Shown here: piece by piece, positions 1 to 7,253 of the stretch | Position numbering within the stretch: the first letter of the stretch is position 1 | How the letters are laid out: each line of letters opens with the position of its first letter | Assembly (NCBI GenBank): GCA_937910305.1 | Contig: CALEPS010000083.1 | Span: 1 to 17,319, forward strand | Direction: 5' to 3' | DNA: 17,319 bases | Origin: an uncultured Bacteroidales bacterium | Lineage (GTDB): Bacteria; Bacteroidota; Bacteroidia; Bacteroidales; Paludibacteraceae | Program-made: the position numbers and the translations under genes | The notes under the pieces: generated by a model | What the model was told of the DNA's origin: nothing | The model's database searches: none | The model's input: the letters and a program-made list of their open reading frames with translations, nothing else

Positions 1-3000
1 CAAACCATATACGCCATCGCTTTCCAAATCACCTTGTCCGGTCTCGCAGGCAGAGAGCACCACAAGGTCAGTGCCGTACAAATCCATTGTAGAAATCTCT
101 TGCGCTGATAGTACTCCATCTTCCACATTAGATGGCAATTCGTCGCGGTGACCGGTCATTGCTACATTTGCTCCGGCAAAGAGTAGTCCGGCACGCTCCA
201 TAGATGAGACATAGCGAGAGGCCTTGTCGTTTGCCATGAAAGATGCCATAAAATAGTCTTTTCGTTCTGCTTCTTCCTGCGGCCAGAAGAAACCATGAGT
301 AGCAATATGCAACACGTTAGGATGAGAACCGCTGAGGGCTTTGAAGGCTTCTTCGGAAGCATCACTGCCGATATATAAGCGGCCTTCAATATGGGAGTTG
401 TTGAGGAGTTGAGCAATGTTGCTCACTTCTTGTTTAGCCCCGATTAACTCCTCGTAGTGTCCCCGTGTGAGAGAATCCGGCATCTCGCCACGATACGCAT
501 CGCGCATAGCGAGGGCGTTGCTTTTGTTAGTCATCTCTTTCGGTGTCATGTCATATTGGATACCACCAAATAGATCAACAGAAGTAGGCTGGTCTTCTTT
601 GCGTTGCTGTAGGATGAACTTGGTGGAAGAGCAGCGCACAATGTTATATGCGTCACCATAAACCGAATCTGCGGATAGAGGTAACGCCTCGACTGCTAAT
701 TGGCAAAGCATTCCATCAGGAGAGAAGTATATCGTTTTAGCGTCACCGATATACGGTAGTAGTTTGCTCCAAATCATCTCCGACAACTGACGACCATTGC
801 GATTGTAGTCGTAGATGTGGTCTTTGTTGGAGGAGTTGATAAGTGGTGTCAACTCAGATTCCTCGAAGAGATAGACGTATTGCGGGATTTCAGAGTCTTT
901 GGTGACGATTGTAGCTATATAATAAGACGGAGTAATGGAGTCATCTTTTGAATAATAATCAAAATGGACTATCTCTATAGCCACCTCATTATTTGATAAT
1001 GCGTTCTTTATCTCGCGCCATGAGAGATTACCTAAATCCTTATAGTCGACATAGGCTCGGCATTTACTCGTTATATAATGCTCTAAATCATTGATGCTAT
1101 CTCGCAGTAAATATAATTCTTTGTGATTTCCTCCAACAGACAGAGTAGATGCAAGCGCGTTATAGCGCTCTTTATCTGCTATAAGTTCTTGGAAAACATC
1201 TTTTAACAAGGTATCTTTGCTGTTGTTAATACTATTGGTGATGACTTTAGTCGTATTCAAGAGTATTCCTTTTCTAAACAAGGCATCATCATAGGCCATT
1301 TCTGATAATGTGGGATTTCTTTGGATGTTACTTTGTATATGCGTAGGAATAATACTTTCAAAAGCTACGTTATAGCCACGTCTCGACAAAAATTGGGAAC
1401 GTTGTTCTTCCGGCAAGATTAAAAAGTAGTCCAAGATAAACTTTTTTGCAATCGAATCATATTCGGCAATACAAGAAGATGCAAGGGCTGTGTCATTTAA
1501 AGCAGAGGCAAATAAGTGTGTGTCTAATAAACGAGTTTGATAGAAAGCACGCTCAGGAGGGAGAAGTTCACGAGTAAGATTCATAGGAACCGTATAGAAA
1601 TCCGCCAGTGTATCATTGTTTTGGAAATATAGACTTTCACATAGAGTACTTACCGCTATGAGGAATTCAATATTTTCTCGTCCTCTCATCCTATAGATTT
1701 TATTGATGGCACTATATAAGTAGTCATCAATTTCCTTATAGGGATACTGTTTAGCTCCGTATAAATTAGATGACAACATAGCAACTGCTAATCCATTCTG
1801 TCCTAACGCGAAAAAGATGGTATTAGTAGAGTTATTCTCAATCCGGTAACCTAGTGATAATTTAAAATAAGATACAGCATCCTCATATCTATAAAGGCCT
1901 GAGTTTATTTCCCCTAAATGATATAGTATCGTAGCATATGCATCATGGTGCGTACCTCTCGAAATATACCTATCATGTTCTGCTCTTAAGTACCACCTTT
2001 CTGCTCTATAGTAATCACCCTGCAAGAAATAGATTTTGCCTTTACAAATGGCATATAATGCAGATAAATAATCGTGCCTATTCAGGAAATCATTATCAAT
2101 CTTAAATAACAAAGCTATTGCTTCATTCAAGCCTTCGGCAGTTCCTAAGCCTTCTAATACATGACAGATAGATAGAACGGAAGAATAGTAATAATCCTCA
2201 TAGGCCTGTTTGTTGAAAAACATCAAATTCTCTGCATAATTTAGTGCTTGATAAAAACAGTAGACAGCATCATCAAATAGCAGGCCTGATTGGAACACAT
2301 AGCCAATGCCTGTCATTACTGCATATTTGGTTTCAAAATCCGAAAACTCCGTCAAATGTTTAAAACAAGCCTTTATGCTATCACTTGCACCCTCTGCATT
2401 CCTTTCATTTAACAAAAATACACTTCTTTCGGCTAAGACTCTATAGTATATTTCTGTTCCATAACTATACTTTTTAGCTCTTGAAAAACCTTCATCATAA
2501 GCCTCTTCCGCTTTATCCCTTTCTCCAATTAGATAATATGCATTGGCTAAGTCAACCCACAATAAAGAGTAGAACTTATTTGATGGGGGTAAGGTCTTAT
2601 CTGCTTCTTTGATTCCGGATTGTAGGTCTTTGATTGCTTGTTTGAAATCATTGTTCTTTTCGGATAGAAGAACCCTTAGTCGGATTTCATTAAAATCAGT
2701 CGGAATCTTGTTCTTCTTTGGGTCTTGCAAGTATTTAACAAGCCCAGGATTTGAAACCCATTCGGCTATATTAATCGGTGTAATACCCTTTGCGCCTTCG
2801 CTCATGGCATCTGCTCCGTTGTCAATCAAAGTCTTACAAATAGTGGATTGCTGCGTCATCGCGGCATAGTGCAGAGGAGTAAATCCATTGAGATCTTTCG
2901 CATTGAGATTAGCATGATTTTCTACGCACCATTGTACACCTTGTATGTATCCGTACATTGCGCAATTATGCAAAATCGTGACTCCTTGGTTATTTTCCGG

Positions 3001-3156
3001 AGTGATATTCACATTTGCACCCTGCTTGGCATATTCTGTCATCTTATTCCAATCATCCTGTAGCAGCGCTTGGTAGAATAACGAATCCAGTCTTGCATCA
3101 GCATATATCGGAAGTGAGGCTATCGCAAAGAGTAATATGTATAGCAGTCTTTTCAC
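1..3156 (-). CDS. Exported ankyrin-TPR-CHAT protease (3' end beyond window)
   Basis: This frame reads open for 1052 codons from a GTG at 3156 to the window edge, so the C-terminus is missing. Residues 1-21 look like a signal peptide (basic VKRLL, hydrophobic core, PIYA). Residues about 25-145 hold ankyrin-like repeats (GFTPLHYAAM, then TLIDNGAD). A long helical TPR-rich part follows to about residue 620, and a CHAT domain (caspase fold, 'caspase HetF associated with TPRs') fills the rest. The expected catalytic pair is visible: His954 in HIATHGF and Cys1037 in LSACETGQGD. CHAT proteins are cysteine peptidases, usually activated through their repeat domains. The GTG overlaps the TGA of the caspase gene by 4 bp (GTGA), which supports this start and translational coupling. 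The substrate is unknown. The fold and dyad are seen directly; export is inferred from the signal peptide. Confidence 0.9.
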   Translation of the reverse strand, partial: MKRLLYILLFAIASLPIYADARLDSLFYQALLQDDWNKMTEYAKQGANVNITPENNQGVTILHNCAMYGYIQGVQWCVENHANLNAKDLNGFTPLHYAAMTQQSTICKTLIDNGADAMSEGAKGITPINIAEWVSNPGLVKYLQDPKKNKIPTDFNEIRLRVLLSEKNNDFKQAIKDLQSGIKEADKTLPPSNKFYSLLWVDLANAYYLIGERDKAEEAYDEGFSRAKKYSYGTEIYYRVLAERSVFLLNERNAEGASDSIKACFKHLTEFSDFETKYAVMTGIGYVFQSGLLFDDAVYCFYQALNYAENLMFFNKQAYEDYYYSSVLSICHVLEGLGTAEGLNEAIALLFKIDNDFLNRHDYLSALYAICKGKIYFLQGDYYRAERWYLRAEHDRYISRGTHHDAYATILYHLGEINSGLYRYEDAVSYFKLSLGYRIENNSTNTIFFALGQNGLAVAMLSSNLYGAKQYPYKEIDDYLYSAINKIYRMRGRENIEFLIAVSTLCESLYFQNNDTLADFYTVPMNLTRELLPPERAFYQTRLLDTHLFASALNDTALASSCIAEYDSIAKKFILDYFLILPEEQRSQFLSRRGYNVAFESIIPTHIQSNIQRNPTLSEMAYDDALFRKGILLNTTKVITNSINNSKDTLLKDVFQELIADKERYNALASTLSVGGNHKELYLLRDSINDLEHYITSKCRAYVDYKDLGNLSWREIKNALSNNEVAIEIVHFDYYSKDDSITPSYYIATIVTKDSEIPQYVYLFEESELTPLINSSNKDHIYDYNRNGRQLSEMIWSKLLPYIGDAKTIYFSPDGMLCQLAVEALPLSADSVYGDAYNIVRCSSTKFILQQRKEDQPTSVDLFGGIQYDMTPKEMTNKSNALAMRDAYRGEMPDSLTRGHYEELIGAKQEVSNIAQLLNNSHIEGRLYIGSDASEEAFKALSGSHPNVLHIATHGFFWPQEEAERKDYFMASFMANDKASRYVSSMERAGLLFAGANVAMTGHRDELPSNVEDGVLSAQEISTMDLYGTDLVVLSACETGQGDLESDGVYGL

Positions 3157-4007
3157 GGAAGGATAATCTCATTTAATAGGTTAGTAGGACAATCTAATTG
3201 CGGCGTCTGGGAGTACTTTACCAAATCAGCCATAGAATCAGATATGAGACGAACAAATGCCGAAGCAGATTTCCGCGAGTAGTTATCTTTATTTAGGTAT
3301 ATTGCATAAGACAACGAACCTAATTTTGACTCCTTACATTGCTGATTGAACTGGTACGATTTGCATGCGCTGATATAGATCCAATTCTCGGCTGCGTTCT
3401 GCGCGTTGAAGGAAGAAGCCTGCGGAAGAATGAAAGCATTGCCCGTTCCGCGCATGTTATCTTCTTCCTCGTCACGCGAACCACCTCCACTATGACAAGC
3501 ATCAGCGATAACGATGATTCGGCCTTGCTGCCCGACTTTTGTACGAAGGCGGTGCAGGAGCGCATTCAACTCGTCGTCCACTAAATGATTCTGCCCCTCA
3601 TAAACGCCTTTGCGATACTCTTTGCAAGCATCGTACGGAATCCACGCCTCGTCAAAGCCGGTCGGTTCGTCTCCGTCTGTGTCAGTAATTTGCTGACCAT
3701 GACCGGAGAAATGGATATACACCACATCTCCATTTCGAGAAGACAAAATAAGTGTCTCAATGGCATTGATGATGGCGCTATGAGTTGCATGTGCATTGGC
3801 GAGAGACACGATGTTGTCTTGGGTAAAACCATTGGAGAGCAGTGTCTCTTGTACGATAGCAATATCCTTGTTACCGGTGATTGAAGACCAACCGGATTCT
3901 TGCGGATAGTCGCCAATGCCAATAATGAGGGCACGTTTTGTTGCTCCTATTGGAAGCGTACTTTCAAGGAGAACAAACGCAATTAATATGGCACGGACTA
4001 ATCTCAC
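3153..4007 (-). CDS. Exported caspase-family (peptidase C14) protease
   Basis: A 284-residue protein with an N-terminal hydrophobic signal peptide (about residues 1-22) followed at once by a caspase fold that opens with KRALIIGIGDYP. The catalytic His103 lies in HFSGHGQQ and Cys171 in DACHSGGG, the typical dyad of bacterial C14/metacaspase-like enzymes. The acidic stretch TDTDGDEPTGFDEAW between them is common in this family. Such enzymes cut after specific, often basic, residues, but the target here cannot be read from sequence. The start is a GTG whose bases overlap the TGA of the upstream anti-sigma-like gene (GTGA), and its own TGA overlaps the GTG of the CHAT gene. It is thus the third gene of a fully overlapping operon. 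Nothing beyond the caspase domain is recognisable in the C-terminal third. Confidence 0.92.
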   Translation of the reverse strand: MRLVRAILIAFVLLESTLPIGATKRALIIGIGDYPQESGWSSITGNKDIAIVQETLLSNGFTQDNIVSLANAHATHSAIINAIETLILSSRNGDVVYIHFSGHGQQITDTDGDEPTGFDEAWIPYDACKEYRKGVYEGQNHLVDDELNALLHRLRTKVGQQGRIIVIADACHSGGGSRDEEEDNMRGTGNAFILPQASSFNAQNAAENWIYISACKSYQFNQQCKESKLGSLSYAIYLNKDNYSRKSASAFVRLISDSMADLVKYSQTPQLDCPTNLLNEIILP

Positions 4008-4660
4008 TTCAAACTATCCAAAATGGTTTGTGCGTCTGAGGCGTGAGCAGATTGGCTGTTGGCAATCGCTTTGAGTTGGCGCTTTGCAGAAAAATAGCGA
4101 CCACGCTTCATAGAAACGATGGCTTTCAGCCACTCGGCATCATCTTTGACTTGGAGCAACTGAGCATCATCCGATCCTTCTGCGTTCTTTATGATGGCAT
4201 TCAGACTCTTGTTAGCATCCCGCCAATTCTCTGCCTCAATCGCAGTCATTGCATCAGCCAGTAAGTCCAGATTATCGTCAGCGCCACGCACAATGAGGGA
4301 CGCTTCATTATTGTAGTATTCTGTAAATTGGCTATTGCCCCAAACTGTCATCTGGTCAACCAACGGTGTCAGGACGATGTACGCAGCGATACAAGCCGCC
4401 ATCGCCAGTACTGCTCCGACATATGAGAGCGAATTCAATACAGGATATCGCTTGTGATTCTTGTCGTACTTCTTCTCTTCCTCAACAAGCGTATCTTCCA
4501 TCGATTGGCCTTCAATAGCAAGGATGACTTGCTTGTGCAGATTCAACTCCTTGCGCAATTCCGCATCCGAAGCCAGTTTGGACTCAAACTCGGTACGTGC
4601 CTTGGCGTCAAGAGTGCCATCCAAATAGGCATCCATCAATTCTGTCAAATCCTGTTTCAT
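4004..4660 (-). CDS. Membrane anti-sigma-like protein
   Basis: A 218-residue protein. The ATG at 4660 is preferred over an in-frame one at 4714 because it overlaps the sigma gene stop as ATGA. The N-terminal 50 residues (LMDAYLDGTLDAKARTEFE) resemble the helical cytoplasmic domain of Bacteroidota anti-sigma factors, although the His-Cys-Cys zinc motif of ZAS domains is absent. One transmembrane segment lies at about 79-100 (YVGAVLAMAACIAAYIVL). The part beyond it, about 118 residues, is helical (ADAMTAIEAENWRDANKSL and similar) and could be a TPR-like protein-interaction domain. Position directly after the ECF sigma gene supports a role in holding that sigma factor at the membrane. The predicted outer part would be on the same side as the exported caspase and CHAT proteins. 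Function is inferred from context and topology. Confidence 0.75.
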   Translation of the reverse strand: MKQDLTELMDAYLDGTLDAKARTEFESKLASDAELRKELNLHKQVILAIEGQSMEDTLVEEEKKYDKNHKRYPVLNSLSYVGAVLAMAACIAAYIVLTPLVDQMTVWGNSQFTEYYNNEASLIVRGADDNLDLLADAMTAIEAENWRDANKSLNAIIKNAEGSDDAQLLQVKDDAEWLKAIVSMKRGRYFSAKRQLKAIANSQSAHASDAQTILDSLK

Positions 4661-5223
4661 TGTTCCAAATATTGAAGTTGAACTTGGGCTTCCTCTTTGA
4701 GTTTGGCCATGCATTTATTCTTTTGAGTTTTGGCGCTATCCGCAGAACTATAGCCTAATTGCTGCGAGATTGCTTCCCAACTCATTTTCTCGAAATAGAA
4801 CTTCGTCAGTAGCTTGACGCACGATTCTTTCATCTTTGCCAGCGCGCGTTTTGCTGCCTTCCACAACAACGTTGTGTCGTCATCGCCATAGATGGGCTCG
4901 TCGGCGAACACACTCTCAATAGCCTCGAAACTCACTTGGTTGCTGCTTTCATGCAGATACTCCAGCGCAACGCGCTCGCCAATGCCATAGAGATACCCCG
5001 AAAGGGTGGTATGAAGCGAATCAACTGTCAACTTTTTGTTGCGGATGTTCAACCAAAGACGCATGCACGCATCCGTCAAGATGGATGCCAATGCATACTC
5101 ATCCGTGATAGCAAATTTATTCCCGATCGCGGTCATAAATCGCTGCCTGTTCTCGTTATAGAATTGTGCAAAAGCCCTTTGGTCATTCGCATAAAACGCA
5201 ATTATGTATTCTTGATCTGTCAT
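4657..5223 (-). CDS. ECF-type sigma-70 factor
   Basis: A 188-residue protein with the two-domain plan of extracytoplasmic-function sigma factors. Region 2 covers about residues 10-90 (FYNENRQRFM, LTDACMRLWLNI, LSGYLYGIGERVALEYL). Region 4 covers about 125-177, with a helix-turn-helix around MSWEAISQQLGYSSADSAKTQ. It should direct RNA polymerase to a small set of promoters, probably including its own operon. The start is the ATG at 5223, about 28 nt below the predicted transcription start. It is the first of four overlapping genes, and the adjacent membrane protein is the probable anti-sigma factor. Region 2 is divergent from textbook members, so the exact ECF group is not assigned. Confidence 0.88.
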   Translation of the reverse strand: MTDQEYIIAFYANDQRAFAQFYNENRQRFMTAIGNKFAITDEYALASILTDACMRLWLNIRNKKLTVDSLHTTLSGYLYGIGERVALEYLHESSNQVSFEAIESVFADEPIYGDDDTTLLWKAAKRALAKMKESCVKLLTKFYFEKMSWEAISQQLGYSSADSAKTQKNKCMAKLKEEAQVQLQYLEQ

Positions 5224-5257
5224 ACCAACTTTGCTTCATACGCTATAAAACGGCGTG

Positions 5258-5290
5258 CAAAGTTAACACTTTTTTTTTCAAATATCCAAA
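5258..5290 (-). promoter_or_regulatory. Promoter of the sigma/caspase/CHAT operon
   Basis: On the minus strand TAACTTTG (5258-5265) matches the Bacteroidota -7 motif TAnnTTTG. TTTG (5287-5290) lies 21 bp upstream as the -33 element, with an A-tract between them. This is the primary-sigma type of promoter, so basal expression need not depend on the operon's own ECF factor. Confidence 0.75.
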
Positions 5291-5582
5291 TATATATGTT
5301 TAATTGTAAACTATTTACGTAAAAATTAAATAAATTTTTACTTTTTATAAAGTGAAATGCCATTTTTTTCGTCTGCGTTAGGGATTGGAAGGGCTACGGT
5401 ATTGTGTAACAATGCGGAGCTTGCGAACCCCTGCAAAGCCCGACCGACGTAGCTCTGGAGAGAATGATCTGCAGAACTATGCCGGGAACGCCCAAATAAA
5501 GATAGTCGAAATACAAACTACGACGACAGTCATACAACAGATAAGGATGCTCGTCATCCGGAAGAACTTGTGCCCCGTCGTG
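5291..5582. other. Intergenic stretch: AT-rich upstream region and a GC-rich structured patch
   Basis: Bases 5291-5365 are very AT-rich and lie upstream of the sigma promoter. Bases about 5380-5465 are more GC-rich and contain short complementary pieces: GGGCTAC with GTAGCTC, and ATTGT with ACAAT. They could form a folded RNA or be a repeat remnant. The rest to 5582 shows nothing I recognise. Short open frames here on both strands do not look like proteins. Confidence 0.4.
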
Positions 5583-5605
5583 AAAAAAGGAGGGTTGCCC
5601 CTCCC
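5583..5605 (-). terminator. Rho-independent terminator after the small-gene pair
   Basis: Read on the minus strand, GGAGGG (5604-5599), loop GCAA, CCCTCC (5594-5589), then six T residues (5588-5583). It sits 17 bp beyond the stop at 5622. Confidence 0.85.
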
Positions 5606-5621
5606 AATTCCATTTCATAGA

Positions 5622-5903
5622 TTAAAAGTTATACTTATAGGCTTCAGCTCTCAAAGCTTCAAACTCAGCCAATGCTCTCTCATTCTTGCGCTCATGCGCC
5701 ATCTCACGCTCCAGTTGAGCGTAGAGCCATGCGCCACGGCCGTACATCAAATCCTTTTCAAGTTCCATTTGAGCTTCGAACTCTGCTCTGGAAATGGAAT
5801 AGCGGACCGTTTTTGTTTCGCACTTAACTTCTTTCTGCGTAAGAGAAACTTGCTCTTGAACGCACTCGAAATCAAAACTGAGTTGTGTAACTTGATTTTT
5901 CAT
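5622..5903 (-). CDS. Small hypothetical protein
   Basis: I do not recognise this protein. From the ATG at 5903 it has 93 residues. A GTG ten codons upstream (5933) also opens the frame but lies inside a strong hairpin, so the ATG is preferred. It is charged, with no signal peptide or membrane segment. The C-terminal half is predicted helical and Glu/Arg/Ala-rich (AQLEREMAHERKNERALAEFEALRAEA is the core, possibly a short coiled coil). It follows the 5964-6350 gene by about 60 bp and ends just before a clear terminator, so the two probably form one transcript. Small charged proteins of this sort are common in mobile elements, but no function is claimed. Confidence 0.6.
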   Translation of the reverse strand: MKNQVTQLSFDFECVQEQVSLTQKEVKCETKTVRYSISRAEFEAQMELEKDLMYGRGAWLYAQLEREMAHERKNERALAEFEALRAEAYKYNF

Positions 5904-5928
5904 AAAGCCATTCTTTTTAGAGGTGATT

Positions 5929-5954
5929 GCCACCCGCCATTTGAGGCGAGTGGC
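5929..5954 (-). other. Intergenic hairpin between two small genes
   Basis: A 10-bp stem (GCCACCCGCC at 5929-5938 with GGCGAGTGGC at 5945-5954, one G-T pair) and a 6-nt loop lie between the two small genes. No T-run follows in the transcribed direction, so it is not a standard terminator. It may adjust expression of, or stabilise, the downstream message. Confidence 0.6.
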
Positions 5955-5963
5955 TTTCTACAT

Positions 5964-6350
5964 TTATGCTTGACAAACTGCTTGCGGAACGTAAAAGTGG
6001 GTGATTGGGAAGAAGGTGTACTCTTCACCTGTTTCTTTGTTCTGACGGCTTACCGGCTTGCCCCAAGCGGGGAAACGAGTGAGGTTGTTATCGAATACTC
6101 TGTAGCCTTCACGTTCCCATTGCTCGCGGGTTTTCAAGATGGAGAGATTGTGCTGCTCTTTGTAATAGATGCAGAGGAGATTGTTAATGCGCTCTTCTGT
6201 GCCGTACTTCTCGCGGAGTTGCTTGCAAAGTGCCCGGAGCGACTGACGCTCTGTTAAGGGTTGTGCCACTGCATTGTTGTTCACTTCATCTGCCTGGTTG
6301 TTTTTCTTAGATGCTTTCATAACTGTACTGTTTTTTGAATTGTTTAACAT
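5964..6350 (-). CDS. Hypothetical protein, 128 residues
   Basis: I do not recognise the family. The first 30 residues are polar and probably disordered (KASKKNNQADEVNNNAV). Residues about 33-128 look like a small folded domain: a helical part (SLRALCKQLREKYGTEERIN) and then a Trp/aromatic-rich segment (EQWEREGYRVFDNNL, FFPITHFYVPQAV). An internal ATG at 6320 could be the true start, giving 118 residues. There is no signal peptide or membrane segment, so it is probably cytoplasmic. It is followed by the 5622-5903 gene and lies downstream of the primase and the repeat region, in the same orientation, as part of the putative mobile element. No promoter with the standard motif is obvious upstream. 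Confidence 0.6.
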   Translation of the reverse strand: MLNNSKNSTVMKASKKNNQADEVNNNAVAQPLTERQSLRALCKQLREKYGTEERINNLLCIYYKEQHNLSILKTREQWEREGYRVFDNNLTRFPAWGKPVSRQNKETGEEYTFFPITHFYVPQAVCQA

Positions 6351-6950
6351 ATTGTTTTGAGATTTGTTTCTTTTACAATGCTTTCAGAGTTGACGCAAGT
6401 GACGTTCGACATTCCGTGAACAGCAAGACTTCCGAAAAATTTACTACCTGTAAGGCTGGAGAAATTTTAAGCAACCACTTTGCGCCGGAACATGTTTAGC
6501 CTTGCCATACGGAAAGAACCAACTACCTTTGCATTGCTAAAAGGAACGACATAAATCTCCAAGGCAATATGTAATTCAAAAGCAGGACTTGAAAGCCAAG
6601 AAATGACCGGCACAAGTGAACGATGCAGCGCAACCATGGAGCAGTAGCACCGAGTACTTCAAGCCCGCAAAAAAAGGCACAGTGAGCATTGGATCTTCCT
6701 CCTATTACAAGCAGCACAAGCCCTTTTAACCTGCGATGGGAACAAATGCAAAGTGTTCGATACTCACTCGTCCGCCGAAATAAGCCATACAGTTCAAACA
6801 AGAAACATCTTCCACAACTGCCACAACCTGAATTTACGGACAAAAGCAGGATGTATAAATGTGGAAACGCCTCGATATGCGGAAGCAGCAGAAAAGAAAG
6901 GCTATGAAAAAAATCAACTCAACACAGATGACCTCTATTTCGCCGCAACG
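6351..6950. other. 600-bp gene-poor stretch
   Basis: Several short open frames cross here on both strands, but none has convincing composition or domain content. The only distinct signal is a plus-strand promoter-like sequence at 6502-6531. Otherwise I see nothing that identifies a gene or RNA. Confidence 0.4.
6502..6531 (+). promoter_or_regulatory. Orphan promoter-like sequence
   Basis: TACCTTTG (6524-6531) fits TAnnTTTG, and TTG (6502-6504) stands 19 bp upstream. It points right, antisense to the neighbouring genes, into a stretch without a clear gene. It may drive a small RNA or be a chance match. Confidence 0.4.
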
Positions 6951-6952
6951 GA

Positions 6953-7163
6953 TTCAACAGTTTCAACAGAAAGATAAGTTATGCATTTATAGGTATTTAT
7001 CTATTATACTATTTGTTGAATAGATACTATAAATGTTGTAGAATGTTGAAAATGGTTCTTACGGGCTGTTGCAGAGTGTTGAAAGATGTTGAAAGGGTGT
7101 TGAATGGTGTGGGCATGATAAAGTGCGCAAAATGAACGTGTTGCAGTTGTTGAAAGCGTTGAA
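6953..7163. repeat. Iteron-like TGTTGAA array flanking an AT-rich patch (possible origin)
   Basis: Ten TGTTGAA-type 7-mers (two TGTTGCA, one TGTTGTA, one CGTTGAA) start at 7014, 7034, 7044, 7067, 7077, 7087, 7098, 7139, 7148 and 7157. Gaps of 9-11 bp, or near-multiples, put most of them on one helix face. Two inverted copies (TTCAACA at 6953 and 6962) lie on the other side of an AT-rich patch (about 6975-7040). That patch holds an 8-bp inverted repeat, TATCTATT (6998-7005) with AATAGATA (7019-7026). Phased repeats beside AT-rich DNA and next to a primase-helicase gene resemble plasmid or phage origins. Function is inferred. Confidence 0.55.
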
Positions 7164-7201
7164 CGGCATTTCGTGGCAAGTGAACCATTTCGCAAGGGCA
7201 C

Positions 7202-7231
7202 GAAAAATGCCGCCCTTTGAAAGAGCGGCAT
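7202..7231 (-). terminator. Rho-independent terminator after the primase-helicase gene
   Basis: On the minus strand ATGCCGC (7231-7225) pairs with GCGGCAT (7213-7207), with a further inner CTTT/AAAG pairing, followed by a run of T (7207-7203). It lies 22 bp past the stop codon at 7254. Confidence 0.88.
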
Positions 7232-7253
7232 CGTAGAGGAGAGACGGAGGTTA

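Noticed and set aside
5385..6257. 290-residue plus-strand open frame
   Set aside because: It runs antisense through two better minus-strand genes, a terminator and a hairpin, and its composition is unlike a protein.
6523..6977. Short frames on both strands (about 70-106 residues)
   Set aside because: They overlap each other in conflicting frames, have no recognisable domain and have odd composition; treated as non-coding.
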